Positions 52,187 to 64,000 of a stretch of 64,000 nucleotides of DNA are shown here, piece after piece (position 1 is the first letter of the stretch; each line of letters begins with the position of its first letter). Source of the stretch: Dyella sedimenti (lineage in GTDB: Bacteria > Pseudomonadota > Gammaproteobacteria > Xanthomonadales > Rhodanobacteraceae); the NCBI RefSeq assembly GCF_022760995.1, contig NZ_JAKWJO010000006.1, positions 124,001 to 188,000 of the forward strand, written 5' to 3'. The position numbers and the translations under genes are program-made. A model generated the notes under the pieces. It was not told the DNA's origin, made no database searches, and saw only the letters and a list, made by a program, of their open reading frames with translations.

Positions 52187-52617
52187 CGCTGGCCGACGGC
52201 GGCGAGGATGCGCTGGCCAAGCAGCGGCAGGCCTATGTCAAGGCGGCGGGCCGCTCGGTAAAGGGCATACCGGATACGGCGACGGTTACCGCCCTCGATC
52301 CCTTGGGCGATCATCGTATCGCCGTCTACGCGATCGATGGGCATAGCAACGAAATCTGGCTGGTGACCACCGACGACGGTTGCCCCACGCCCGTACCCGC
52401 GGAAGGACGCATCGTCTCCTACGATGCAAACCACCAGGCCCTGCCCTGCCGGGCGGTGCGCATCCAGACGGTCGATCCGACGCCCTTGGCCGCAGGGTTC
52501 GGCCCGTCGCGCCACCAGCGTCCGCCCGGGATGGCCGGGAACGAGTCGGCGGCGGATCTGCAGGTCGAGACCTCGGCCAATGCCGCCGTCATGACGGCGG
52601 GCGGACTCACGCGCTGA
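52120..52617 (+). CDS. Small secreted protein of unknown function, copy 2
   Basis: A 165-residue paralogue of the preceding gene. The leader, signal peptide and first mature residues are nearly identical, and the core (TATVTALDPLGDHRIAVYAIDG, EIWLVTTDDGCPTP, RIVSYDANHQALPCRAVRIQ) keeps both cysteines. The C-terminal 45 residues have diverged entirely. It has its own copy of the ribosome site within the 82-bp repeat. Conserved front and divergent tail suggest a duplication with partial gene conversion. Confidence 0.83.
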   Translation: MTVSKGWVMGLAGAAALLGAGLALADGGEDALAKQRQAYVKAAGRSVKGIPDTATVTALDPLGDHRIAVYAIDGHSNEIWLVTTDDGCPTPVPAEGRIVSYDANHQALPCRAVRIQTVDPTPLAAGFGPSRHQRPPGMAGNESAADLQVETSANAAVMTAGGLTR

Positions 52618-52636
52618 CCTGGCTGGTTTCGCTGGA

Positions 52637-53482
52637 TCAGGCCGCCAGGTGCGCAGCGGCCCAGTCCGCCACCGCTTCGGGATGTTCCAGGTGCAGGTGA
52701 TGCCCGCCGTCCAGGTGGGTCACCGCGATGTCGCGCACGCAGGCGGCGCGCGCCTGCATGGCCGGGCCGGGCAGGTAGGGCGTGGCCGGATGCGCCAGCA
52801 GCAGCGCGGTGGGTGCCTCGATGCCTTGCAGCAGGGCGTGGACCTGCGCCTCCGGCAGGCGCAGTGGCGAGGGCCGGTTCAGGCGCGGATCGCTGCGCCA
52901 GCGCCAGCCGTCCGCATCTTGGCGCAGGCCGCGTTCCACGATGGGCCGCGCCTGCTCCGCGGGTAGGCCGCTGGCCAGGGTGCGCGCGCTGATGGCGGTC
53001 TCGATGGAAGGAAACGCGCGCAATGAGCGCCCGGTGGCCTGGCTGGCCAGTGCATCGCGGAAGCGGCGCAGGGTGTGGTGGCCGTCATCGCCGATCGGGC
53101 CCAGGCCCTCGACCAGCAGCAGCCGGTCGATGCGTTCGGGCGCGGCGGCCGCGACCAGTGCGGCGATGCCGGCGCCCAGCGAATGCCCGAGCAGGTGGCA
53201 ACGGGACAGTTCCAGTGCGTCGGCGGCCGCCAGCACGGCGCGCACATGGTCGATGAAGTGGTAGTGCATGCCGGGCGGCAGGTGGTCCGAATGGCCGTGG
53301 CCGGGCAACTCCAGCGCGATCACCTGCCAGCGGCCAGCCAGCAGCGGCGCCAGGCGGGCGAAGCTGCCGGCGTTGTCGAGCCAGCCGTGCAGCGCCAGCA
53401 GCGGCGGCGCGTCCGCGCCGCCCCAGGCCAGCGCGCGCAGGCGCAGGTGCGGCAGCGCGATGTCGCGTTCGACGGGCGCCAT
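52637..53482 (-). CDS. Alpha/beta hydrolase
   Basis: A 281-residue cytoplasmic hydrolase. Oxyanion HGWLDNAGSFA, VIALELPGHGHSDHLP, nucleophile Ser in LLGHSLGAGIAALVA near residue 108, and catalytic His in LDGGHHLHLEHPE near the C-terminus. ATG at 53482 lies 2 bp after the hemH stop, so the two form a transcription unit. It is close to the MEST/serine-hydrolase-like esterases. The substrate is unknown. Confidence 0.9.
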   Translation of the reverse strand: MAPVERDIALPHLRLRALAWGGADAPPLLALHGWLDNAGSFARLAPLLAGRWQVIALELPGHGHSDHLPPGMHYHFIDHVRAVLAAADALELSRCHLLGHSLGAGIAALVAAAAPERIDRLLLVEGLGPIGDDGHHTLRRFRDALASQATGRSLRAFPSIETAISARTLASGLPAEQARPIVERGLRQDADGWRWRSDPRLNRPSPLRLPEAQVHALLQGIEAPTALLLAHPATPYLPGPAMQARAACVRDIAVTHLDGGHHLHLEHPEAVADWAAAHLAA

Positions 53483-53484
53483 GC

Positions 53485-54540
53485 TCACGGGGCGCGATCC
53501 GCGAACTCCGGCCAGCCGGCGCCCTGGCGCCGCAGCAGGGCGGCGAGGCTGGCCACCTGTTCCGGCGAATCGTTGAGCGCGGGGATGTAGCGCAGCGACT
53601 CGCCGCCGGCCTCGCGGAAGAACGCCTCGTTCTGCATCGCGATCTCCTCCAGCGTCTCCAGGCAATCCACCGCGAAGCCGGGGCAAGCCACGTCCAGGGT
53701 CTTGATGCCCTCGGCGGCCAGTCGGCGCACGGTGGCATCGGTATAGGGTTCCAGCCACTGTTCGCGGCCCACCCGCGACTGGAAGCTCACCAGCAATTGC
53801 GACTCGTCCAGGCCCAGCCGCTGGCGCAGGGCGCGGGTGGTCGCCAGGCATTGCGCGAGATAGGGATCGCCTTCCCGCACGTAGCGCGCGGGAATGCCAT
53901 GGAAGGACAGCAGCAGCTTCTCGCCGCGCCCGTGCGTGGCCCACCACGTTTCGATGCCGCGCGCCAATGCCTCGATATGGCCGGCATCGTCGTGGTAGTC
54001 GTTGACCAGGCGCAGTTCCGGCGGCCAGCGCAGCGCCTTTATGGCATCGGCCACGGCGTCGATCACCGAGCCGGTGGACGTGGCCGAATACTGCGGGTAC
54101 AGCGGCAGCACCAGCAGGCGGCGCACGCCCTCGCGCTGCAACCGGGCGATCGTGTCGCGCACCGATGGCCGGCCGTAGCGCATCGCCAGCGCCACGCGCA
54201 CCGGCGCCGCGCAGGATGCCGCCAATGCTTGCCGCAATGCGGCCGCCAGCGCCTCACTGCCGACCCGCAGCGGCGAGCCCTGCGGCGTCCAGATGCGCCG
54301 GTAGGCATGCGCCGAGCGCGCGGGCCGCACGCGCAGGATCACCCCGTGCAGGATCAGCCACCACAGCCAGCGCGGGTAGTCGATCACCCGCGGGTCACCC
54401 AGGAATTCGGCGAGATAGGGGCGTACCGCCCTGGCGGTAGGCGCCTCCGGTGTGCCCAGGTTCACCAACAGCACTGCCGCCTGAACGGATGGGTCATGGG
54501 AATCACCGGCCGGGCCGGTATAGTCATGGCTACGTGGCAT
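53485..54540 (-). CDS. hemH: Ferrochelatase
   Basis: A 351-residue enzyme that inserts Fe2+ into protoporphyrin IX, last step of protoheme synthesis. Family phrases: VLLVNLGTPEAPTARAVRPYLAEFLGDPRVI, YGRPSVRDTIARL, LPLYPQYSATSTGS, the active-site His in LLSFHGIPARYV and the Glu in CPGFAVDCLETLEEI. ATG at 54540 gives a short N-terminal extension of about 20 residues before the conserved part; no Shine-Dalgarno is visible, so the start is less certain. It is divergent from the SYLF gene. Confidence 0.96.
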   Translation of the reverse strand: MPRSHDYTGPAGDSHDPSVQAAVLLVNLGTPEAPTARAVRPYLAEFLGDPRVIDYPRWLWWLILHGVILRVRPARSAHAYRRIWTPQGSPLRVGSEALAAALRQALAASCAAPVRVALAMRYGRPSVRDTIARLQREGVRRLLVLPLYPQYSATSTGSVIDAVADAIKALRWPPELRLVNDYHDDAGHIEALARGIETWWATHGRGEKLLLSFHGIPARYVREGDPYLAQCLATTRALRQRLGLDESQLLVSFQSRVGREQWLEPYTDATVRRLAAEGIKTLDVACPGFAVDCLETLEEIAMQNEAFFREAGGESLRYIPALNDSPEQVASLAALLRRQGAGWPEFADRAP

Positions 54541-54648
54541 CGTGGCGTCGGCGGGAAAGACCGCGGCAAGTCTGCCACAAGCCGCCGCAGGCGCCGCGGA
54601 AGGCGTCGCCGCAGGCCGCCATCCGAATTCATGTTCCAGGAGTCGTCC

Positions 54649-55338
54649 ATGTTCAAGGCATCGTTGCATCGCGTATTGCTCGCCCTGTCGGTCCTGCTGC
54701 TGCCCGCGGCGGCGGTCCATGCGGAGGACCCGCCGCTGGTGCGCGCGCAGAACGCGGTGCGCGTGCTGAAGGAGATCATGGAGGCGCCGGACAAGTCGAT
54801 CCCGACCGACCTGCTGAAGGAGGCCAAGGCCATCGCGGTGATCCCTGACCTGCTCAAGGTCGGCTTCGTGTTCGGCGGCCGCCGCGGCGAGGGCCTGATC
54901 TCGGTCAAGGGGCCGGACGGCACCTGGTCCAACCCCAGCTTCATCACCATGACCGGCGGCAGCGTGGGTTTCCAGGCCGGCGCATCGTCCACCGACGTGA
55001 TCCTGGTGTTCCGTACCCAGCGTGGCGTGGACAGCATCGTCAACGGCAAATTCACTCTGGGCGCGGACGCGGCGGCGGCGGCCGGCCCGGTGGGCCGTAC
55101 GGCCACCGCCTCCACCGACAGCCAGTTCAAGGCCGAGATCTACTCCTATTCCCGCTCGCGCGGCCTGTTCGCCGGCGTGGCCCTGGATGGCTCGGCGCTG
55201 CGCATCGACTACGACGCCAACGAGGCGATCTACGGAAAGGGTGTGACGCCGCGCCGCATCTTCGAAGGCGGGGTCGGCAACGTGCCCGGCCCGGTGGTCG
55301 ATTTCAGGGACCGCCTGGAGGAGTACACTCAGCGCTGA
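54649..55338 (+). CDS. Exported SYLF/YSC84-domain lipid-binding protein
   Basis: A 229-residue protein with a signal peptide (MFKASLHRVLLALSVLLLPA...VHA). The SYLF domain fills the rest: KEAKAIAVIPDLLKVGFVFGGRRGEGLISVK, FITMTGGSVGFQAGASSTDVILVF, YSYSRSRGLFAGVALDGSAL and NEAIYGK. In other organisms it binds phosphoinositides or phospholipids; in bacteria the role is envelope-related and unclear. AGGAG lies 6 nt before the ATG. It stands upstream of tatABC. Confidence 0.92.
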   Translation: MFKASLHRVLLALSVLLLPAAAVHAEDPPLVRAQNAVRVLKEIMEAPDKSIPTDLLKEAKAIAVIPDLLKVGFVFGGRRGEGLISVKGPDGTWSNPSFITMTGGSVGFQAGASSTDVILVFRTQRGVDSIVNGKFTLGADAAAAAGPVGRTATASTDSQFKAEIYSYSRSRGLFAGVALDGSALRIDYDANEAIYGKGVTPRRIFEGGVGNVPGPVVDFRDRLEEYTQR

Positions 55339-55404
55339 TGTGGAGCGGCGGCGCGGCAGCGCGACGGGATCGTTCCGCCGTCCAGACATCTCGAGGCCAG
55401 ATCC

Positions 55405-55629
55405 ATGAGCATCACCCATCTACTCATCCTGCTCGTCGTCGTCGTGCTGATCTTCGGCACCAAGAAGCTGCGCAATATCGGCGGAGACCTGGGCGGGGCC
55501 GTGCGCGACTTCAAGAAGGGCCTGGATGGCGACGAAGACAAGCGCGACCCGTCCGAACGCCTGCGCGCCGACCCGCCGGCTGGCGCCAACCAGACCCAGA
55601 GCCAGCACGACGCCGCCGAGTCCAAGTAA
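55405..55629 (+). CDS. tatA: Sec-independent translocase subunit TatA
   Basis: A 74-residue protein: one N-terminal helix ([20 protein letters not shown]), the FGTKKL hinge, an amphipathic helix ([15 protein letters not shown]) and a polar tail. TatA multimers form the pore for folded, twin-arginine proteins. It is the first gene of tatABC, 15 bp before tatB. Confidence 0.97.
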   Translation: MSITHLLILLVVVVLIFGTKKLRNIGGDLGGAVRDFKKGLDGDEDKRDPSERLRADPPAGANQTQSQHDAAESK

Positions 55630-55644
55630 GCCGGTTGGCGGGCC

Positions 55645-55998
55645 ATGATCGAGATCAGCTTCGGCAAGCTGATACTGCTCGCGCTCGTCGCGCTGATCGT
55701 GCTTGGCCCGGAAAAGCTGCCGCAGGCGGCGCGCACGGCCGGTGCGCTGATGCGCCGCGTGCGCACCGGCTGGGACAGCGTGAAGGCCGAGGTGGAGCGC
55801 GAGCTGCAGGTGGAGGAAATCCGCCGCCAGGCCCGCGAGGCCGCCGCGCGGGCCCAGGCCGCCCAGGCCGAGCTGGACGAAACCCTGCGCAAGATGCGCC
55901 CGACCGGCGGCGCCTCGGCGGAGGCCCCGGCACCATCGCCGGAAGCCGCCGTCGCCGACGTCGCAGCGGCCAAGGAGACTCCGCATGGCGGCGCCTGA
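55645..55998 (+). CDS. tatB: Sec-independent translocase subunit TatB
   Basis: A 117-residue protein starting MIEISFGKLILLALVALIVL with the LGPEKLP hinge (Glu and Pro), then a long amphipathic helix region (VRTGWDSVKAEVERELQVEEIRRQ) and an Ala-rich tail. TatB binds TatC as the receptor for twin-arginine signals. Its last 14 bp overlap tatC. Confidence 0.97.
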   Translation: MIEISFGKLILLALVALIVLGPEKLPQAARTAGALMRRVRTGWDSVKAEVERELQVEEIRRQAREAAARAQAAQAELDETLRKMRPTGGASAEAPAPSPEAAVADVAAAKETPHGGA

Positions 55999-56752
55999 AC
56001 TGGAAGGCCCCGACGACGGCGGGCTGGAAGAAAGCCTGTTCTCGCACCTGATCGAGCTGCGCTCGCGCCTGCTGCGTGCCATCGTGGCCGTGCTGGTGGT
56101 GCTGGCGGCGCTGATCCCGTTCGCCAACCGGCTCTATACCGAGCTGGCCGCGCCGCTGGTGTCGCGCCTGCCCGCCGGCGCGCACCTGATCGCCACGGAA
56201 GTGGCCAGTCCGTTCGTGACGCCGCTGAAGCTGGCGTTCTACGCCGCCCTGTTCATCGCCATGCCGGTGGTGGTCTACCAGCTGTGGGCTTTCGTCAGCC
56301 CGGGGCTGTACCGCAACGAGAAGCGCCTGGCCCGGCCGCTGCTGGTGGCGGCGCTGCTGTTGTTCTACCTGGGCTGCGCGTTCGCCTATTTCCTGGTGCT
56401 GCCGGCGGCGTTCCGCTTCCTCACGGCGGTGACGCCGCAGGGCGTGGAGATGATGACCGACATCACGCATTACCTGGATTTCGTGATGCTGATGTTCTTC
56501 GCCTTCGGCCTGTGCTTCGAGGTGCCGGTGGCGGTGGTGATCCTGGCCGCGATCGGCGCGGTGAGCCTGGACCAGCTGCGCAGCGGGCGCCGCTATGCCA
56601 TCGTTGGCGCGTTCGCCATCGCCGCCTTCATCACGCCGCCGGACATCACCTCGATGATCATGCTGGCCATTCCGATGTGCCTGCTCTACGAGCTGGGCAT
56701 CCTGGCGGTGCGCTGGCTGCTGCATCCCGCCAAGAAGGCCGAGGCGGCATGA
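55985..56752 (+). CDS. tatC: Sec-independent translocase subunit TatC
   Basis: A 255-residue protein with six membrane helices. Signatures: SHLIELRSRLLRAIVAVLVV at the N-terminus, PFVTPLKLAFYAALFIAMPVVVYQLWAFVSPGLYRNEK with the conserved loop, FGLCFEVPVAVVIL with the key Glu, and RRYAIVGAFAIAAFITPPD. AAGGAG before the ATG lies inside tatB. The stop overlaps the downstream cupin by ATGA. Confidence 0.97.
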   Translation: MAAPELEGPDDGGLEESLFSHLIELRSRLLRAIVAVLVVLAALIPFANRLYTELAAPLVSRLPAGAHLIATEVASPFVTPLKLAFYAALFIAMPVVVYQLWAFVSPGLYRNEKRLARPLLVAALLLFYLGCAFAYFLVLPAAFRFLTAVTPQGVEMMTDITHYLDFVMLMFFAFGLCFEVPVAVVILAAIGAVSLDQLRSGRRYAIVGAFAIAAFITPPDITSMIMLAIPMCLLYELGILAVRWLLHPAKKAEAA

Positions 56753-57222
56753 GCGATGCCGCGGCCCGCATCGCGGAGCTGAAAACCTTGCTGCAGCTGC
56801 AGCCGCACGTGGAAGGTGGGTATTACCACCGCTTCCACCCGTCCCTGAAGGCCGCCGGTGGCGGGCGTCCCGCGATGAGCGCCATCCATTACCTGCTCCA
56901 GGCCGGCGAATTCAGCCACTGGCACCGCGTGGACGCCGAGGAGGCCTGGCATTTCGTCGAGGGCGAACCGCTGGAGCTGCTGATCTACGACCCCGGGAAC
57001 AAGCGCCTGGAGCGCCGCTGCCTGGGGCCGCTGGCCGAGGGCCGGACGCCGGTGGCGGTGGTGCCGGCCGGCGCGTGGCAGGCGGCGCGGCCGCTGGGCC
57101 GCTATGCGCTGGCGACCTGCCTGGTGGCGCCGGGCTTCGAATACGACCGGTTCGAGCTGCTGGCCGAGGACGACCCGCTGGCAGGCCACCTGGCCGGGCT
57201 GGCGCCGGAGATCGGGTTCTAG
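56749..57222 (+). CDS. Cupin superfamily protein (DUF985/cupin_5)
   Basis: A 157-residue cupin: LQPHVEGGYYHRFHPS near the start, then SAIHYLLQAGEFSHWHRVDAEEAWHF with the metal-site His and Glu residues, then GEPLELLIYDPG and LVAPGFEYDRFELL. It overlaps tatC by 4 bp and is cotranslated with it. No link between this family and Tat transport is known to me, so the coupling may be accidental. The biochemical role is unknown. Confidence 0.9.
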   Translation: MSDAAARIAELKTLLQLQPHVEGGYYHRFHPSLKAAGGGRPAMSAIHYLLQAGEFSHWHRVDAEEAWHFVEGEPLELLIYDPGNKRLERRCLGPLAEGRTPVAVVPAGAWQAARPLGRYALATCLVAPGFEYDRFELLAEDDPLAGHLAGLAPEIGF

Positions 57223-57230
57223 CCTTGCGC

Positions 57231-57251
57231 CCTCTCCCCGCCGGGGAGAGG
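57231..57251. terminator. Hairpin between convergent cupin and protease genes
   Basis: CCTCTCCCC and its exact inverse surround GCC: a 9-bp stem, 9 bp after the cupin stop and 12 bp from the protease stop. It has no U-tract in either direction. It belongs to the CTCTCCCC/GGGGAGAG type of intergenic hairpin. Confidence 0.5.
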
Positions 57252-57262
57252 AGGCCGGGGGT

Positions 57263-58597
57263 TCAGTGCTTGGAGGCCGCCGGCGCCACGCGGTTCAGTA
57301 CCAATCCCTTCAGCACGTTCAGCGCCTGCGACAGCGCGTAGTCCTGCGTGGCCAGCTTGGCGTTCTCGGCGCTGCCGTCGTTGTCGATGTCGTGCTTCTG
57401 GCCGTCCTCGTTGGCGAGGTGGTTGGGCAGGTCGGCCTCGGAGCTGATCAGGCTCGGCGCGCTGTCGGCCTTGTTCACCGCCAGGTCGGCCAGTGCGATG
57501 TCGGGCTTGATGCCCTCGGCCTGGATCGAGGTGCCGCTGGGGGTGTAGTAGCGCGCGGTGGTGATCTTCACCGCGTGGTCGGCGTCCAGCGGCAGCACCG
57601 TCTGCACCACGCCCTTGCCGAAGGTGCGCCGGCCGATGATGAGCGCGCGGCGGTTGTCCTTGAGCGCGCCGGAGACGATCTCCGCCGCCGAGGCCGTGCC
57701 GTTGTCCACCAGCACCACCATCGGCGCGCCATTGAGCAGGTCGCCCGGATGCGCCTCGAAGCTGAGGTTGGAATCCTGCAGGCGCCCGCGCGTGGTGACG
57801 ATGGTGCCCGCGTCGAGGAAGTCGTCGCTCACCCCCACCGCCGCGGTGAGCAGGCCGCCGGGATTGGAGCGCAGGTCGAGGATGGCGCCCTTCTGCGGGC
57901 CGTTCTTGCGGATCAGCTCGCCCAGCTTCTTTTCCAGGTCCGGCGCGGTGTCGTCCTGGAACTGGCTGATGCGGATATAGGCGTAGCCCGGCTCGATCTC
58001 GCGCGTCTTTACGCTGGTGACCGAGATGCGTTCGCGCACCATCGGCATGTCCACCGGCTTGTCGCTCTTCTCGTGCAGGACGGTGAGCGTGATCTTGGTG
58101 CCCGGGTCGCCGCGCAGCTCCTTGAACATCTCGTCGATGTTCTCCGAGTCCACCGGCTTGCCGTCCACCTTGACGATGGTGTCGCCCGGCTTGATGCCGG
58201 CGCGGGCGGCCGGCGTGTCGTCGATGGGGGCGATGATGCGCAGCGTGCCGTCCACCTGCAACACCTCGATGCCGAGGCCGCCGTACTGGCCGGTGGTGTC
58301 CTCGCTTAGCTCGGCCAGGCCGTCCTTGTCCAGGTATTCGCTGTGCGGGTCCAGGCCGCTGAGCATGCCGCTGATGGCGGCCTTCATCAGGGTCTTGTTG
58401 TCCACCGGCTCCACGTAGGCCTGGCGCACGATCTCATAGACGCGGCTGAAGTTGCGGATGTCGTCCAGGTCGACCCGGTCGGGCGTGGACGCCGACGCGG
58501 CGGCGGCGGGAGCGGCCTGCTTGCCGGGGGCGGTCTGGGCCTGCGCCAGCGGTGCCGCCAGCAGCAGGACGGCCAGGCTCAAAGTGGGAAACCGCAT
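57263..58597 (-). CDS. ctpA: S41 family C-terminal processing peptidase
   Basis: A 444-residue exported serine protease. Signal peptide MRFPTLSLAVLLLAAPLAQA, then a low-complexity Ala/Pro stretch, an N-terminal helical part (IRNFSRVYEIVRQAYVEPV), a PDZ domain (about 95-180, YGGLGIEVLQVDG...ARAGIKPGDTIVKVDGKPV) and the catalytic core. The dyad is Ser303 in TASAAEIVSG and Lys328 in RTFGKGVVQ, 25 residues apart as in CtpA. ATG at 58597 is chosen because the signal peptide begins there. It follows the EnvC-type gene, so both act on cell-wall turnover, a common pairing. Confidence 0.94.
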   Translation of the reverse strand: MRFPTLSLAVLLLAAPLAQAQTAPGKQAAPAAAASASTPDRVDLDDIRNFSRVYEIVRQAYVEPVDNKTLMKAAISGMLSGLDPHSEYLDKDGLAELSEDTTGQYGGLGIEVLQVDGTLRIIAPIDDTPAARAGIKPGDTIVKVDGKPVDSENIDEMFKELRGDPGTKITLTVLHEKSDKPVDMPMVRERISVTSVKTREIEPGYAYIRISQFQDDTAPDLEKKLGELIRKNGPQKGAILDLRSNPGGLLTAAVGVSDDFLDAGTIVTTRGRLQDSNLSFEAHPGDLLNGAPMVVLVDNGTASAAEIVSGALKDNRRALIIGRRTFGKGVVQTVLPLDADHAVKITTARYYTPSGTSIQAEGIKPDIALADLAVNKADSAPSLISSEADLPNHLANEDGQKHDIDNDGSAENAKLATQDYALSQALNVLKGLVLNRVAPAASKH

Positions 58598-58727
58598 GGT
58601 ATGGGAAACTCCGGGAACGATGGGGGCGCGGCCGGCGGCGAGGCTCGATGACAGCTTGGACCGCCGGATGTCGCTGAAATTCAATGCTATGGCAGGCAGC
58701 CTAGCCTGCGACGCCGCATGCCCGGCG

Positions 58728-59924
58728 TCAACGGCGCTGGCTCAGCCACGTGCGCGGGTCCACGGGCTTGTTGGCCTGGCGCAGCTCGAAATAGACGCCG
58801 GTATTGACCCCGGTGGGGGCGGCGGCGGTGCCGACCGCCTCGCCGGCGGACACTTGATCGCCCACGCCGCGCAGCAGTGTTTCGTTGTTGCCGTACATGC
58901 TCATCCAGCCGTTGCCGTGGCTGACGATCACCAGCATGCCGTAGCCGCGCAGGAAGGCGGCGTAGACCACCCGTCCGGCCGCCACCGCATGCACCTCGCT
59001 GCCGCCCGGCGCCTTGATAAGCACGCCGTTGCCGTAGCTGTTGACCACGCCGCTGGCCGGCCACGGCAGGTTGCCGCGGATATTGACCAGGCCCTTGCCG
59101 GGTGGCGGCGCGGCGCTGCCGGCATTCGCCTTGGCGGCGCGCTCGGCCTCGCGGGCCGCCTCGTCGATGGCCTTCTGCAGTTTGTCCACCAGTTGGTTCA
59201 GCGAGGCTTCGTTCTGCTTGAGCGCGGCCAGCCGGGAGGCCTGGTCCTTGTACTGGGCGTCGGTGTCGGCCACCAGCCGGGCCTGGGCGGCGCGCTGCTG
59301 CTCCAGCGCCTTGGCCTGGGCCTGGCGCTGGGCGCGGGTCGCCTCCAGCGCCTGCTGTTCGGCGGTGATCCGGGTTTCCAGGTCCTGCAGGCGCGCCAGG
59401 TCGCCCATCAGCTTCTGCACGCGGGCCACGCGGTCCTCCTGGAAATACTTCGAATAGGCCAGCGCCTGGGCGATGCGGGCCACGTCGTCATCGCCCATCA
59501 GCAGGCGCAGGTCCGAACCGCGACCCAGGGCGTAGGTGGCGCGCAGCAGGTCGGCGATGGCAGCGCGCTGGCCTTCGAGGTTCTTCTGCAGCTCGGCGCG
59601 CTGGGCCTGCAGCTGTTCCAGCTCCTTCTGCTTGGCGTCCAGCTGGGCGTCGGTCTCGCGCACAGCCTTGGCGGCGCCGGCCACGGCGTTGGCTTGCCTG
59701 GCCAGCTCGGCGGTGGCGCTGTCGCGCCTGGCGGCGGTCTCGGCCTGCGCCTTGGCCAGGGCCTCCATCTTGCTGCGCACGTCCGATAGCTTCTTCTGCG
59801 CCTCAGCCTGCTCGGCGCGGGTCTTGCCGTCCTGCGCCCATGCGGGCGGGAGGGCGAGGATGAGGGCGAGCGCGCCGGCCGCGGCGCAGGCAAGGGGGGA
59901 GGCAGGATGGACGGGTTTGGGCAT
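58728..59924 (-). CDS. envC: Murein hydrolase activator EnvC-like protein
   Basis: A 398-residue exported protein: signal peptide (about 1-30), a long coiled coil (about 35-265, rich in Gln, Ala, Glu and Leu) and a C-terminal LytM/M23 domain. The LytM zinc ligands look lost: the second motif reads YGNNE where active enzymes have HxxxD-like His, and the last reads GVYFELR where active enzymes have HxHFE. This is the degenerate EnvC pattern that activates amidases at division. The start is 59924, or GTG at 59945; neither has a good ribosome site. Confidence 0.92.
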   Translation of the reverse strand: MPKPVHPASPLACAAAGALALILALPPAWAQDGKTRAEQAEAQKKLSDVRSKMEALAKAQAETAARRDSATAELARQANAVAGAAKAVRETDAQLDAKQKELEQLQAQRAELQKNLEGQRAAIADLLRATYALGRGSDLRLLMGDDDVARIAQALAYSKYFQEDRVARVQKLMGDLARLQDLETRITAEQQALEATRAQRQAQAKALEQQRAAQARLVADTDAQYKDQASRLAALKQNEASLNQLVDKLQKAIDEAAREAERAAKANAGSAAPPPGKGLVNIRGNLPWPASGVVNSYGNGVLIKAPGGSEVHAVAAGRVVYAAFLRGYGMLVIVSHGNGWMSMYGNNETLLRGVGDQVSAGEAVGTAAAPTGVNTGVYFELRQANKPVDPRTWLSQRR

Positions 59925-60292
59925 CGGAGGATTATCACAGAGCACGGCGACGGCGCGCGAGCCGCTGAGACGGTGGCGTCCCGGGGGCTCATCGCGTCTT
60001 TACGCCCCGTGGCGCGGAGGCGCAGGGCGCATCGATGGATCGCCGGAAAGGAGCCGGCGTACCGTCGTTGTCACTTCGCGCTAACCGGGCCGATACGTCG
60101 CCCGGGGCAGGATGCGCGCGTTGTCCTGCGGACAAGCCATGCTTCCATGTGAAACTTTCATTTGGACGTATAGATTGCTTTGACGCGGCGCATCAAGTTG
60201 TGGTGTAGTCGAAGCCACACTCGGATACGTGGCAGCAGCGCCTTTGGCACTGCTGGGACCACGTGTCCTCATCCATCGGCCGGGGAGGCGAG
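59925..60292. other. Intergenic region upstream of gltB
   Basis: No gene is seen in these 368 bp between divergent envC and gltB. TTGACG (60180-60185) and TGTAGT (60204-60209), 18 bp apart, are a weak candidate gltB promoter on the plus strand. CGGTACGTCG-like and other short palindromes are unremarkable. Confidence 0.45.

Positions 60293-64000
<3,708 letters not shown>

Overview
The window is chromosomal DNA from a high-GC gammaproteobacterium, about two-thirds G+C or more by eye. The gene families suggest Lysobacterales (Xanthomonadales), perhaps the Rhodanobacteraceae. This placement is an inference from many exported peptidases, a B12-controlled class Ia ribonucleotide reductase, a BlaI/M56 module, a RAYT with GTAG-type REP elements, and TatABC and GltB of the usual gamma type. 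I saw no tRNA, rRNA, CRISPR array, prophage, integrase or conventional insertion sequence. Both ends cut a gene: queF on the left and gltB on the right.

Layout. 1-12.5 kb: queF, then a secreted M1 peptidase, a penicillin-acylase family enzyme and a secreted amidohydrolase. These are followed by a cupin, a Gfo/Idh/MocA oxidoreductase, a divergent aldo/keto reductase and LysR pair, a FAD monooxygenase and a YciA-type thioesterase. 12.7-20.2 kb: a DPP IV-like S9 peptidase faces a minus-strand block that reads blaI, M56 sensor-protease, then two MacB/FtsX-type permeases. The block has two palindromic BlaI operators at its head. 20.3-22 kb: a small secreted protein and two tandem bacteriohemerythrins, each with an FNR-like half-palindrome about 60 nt upstream. 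22.5-26.8 kb: nrdA, a small KTSC-like gene and nrdB, led by paired NrdR-like boxes around a promoter and then a cobalamin riboswitch.

26.8-38.2 kb: secreted M13 and M28 peptidases, a glutaminyl cyclase, dbpA, a sugar porter, rluF, the yadGH ABC exporter and an FNR-type reductase. 38.2-44.2 kb: a four-gene chaperone-usher pilus operon (pilin, chaperone, usher, tip protein) converges on a short pilin-like gene that has a perfect CRP/Clp palindrome upstream. 44.5-49 kb: a membrane protein plus XRE regulator with paired operators, then a membrane-anchored peptidase translationally coupled to a NatAB-like ABC exporter. 49-53 kb: an M49-like lipoprotein, a RAYT bracketed by two inverted REP pairs, and a tandem pair of secreted paralogues. 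53-64 kb: an alpha/beta hydrolase, hemH, a SYLF protein, tatABC with a coupled cupin, a CtpA-type protease, an EnvC-type activator and gltB.

Common themes are export and processing of proteins (at least nine peptidase or acylase genes, Tat, ABC exporters, glutaminyl cyclase) and dense, readable regulatory DNA. The nrd control region and the RAYT/REP unit are the strongest points for follow-up. Gene calls rest on protein motifs read by eye. Operator and promoter calls are pattern matches without a search behind them.
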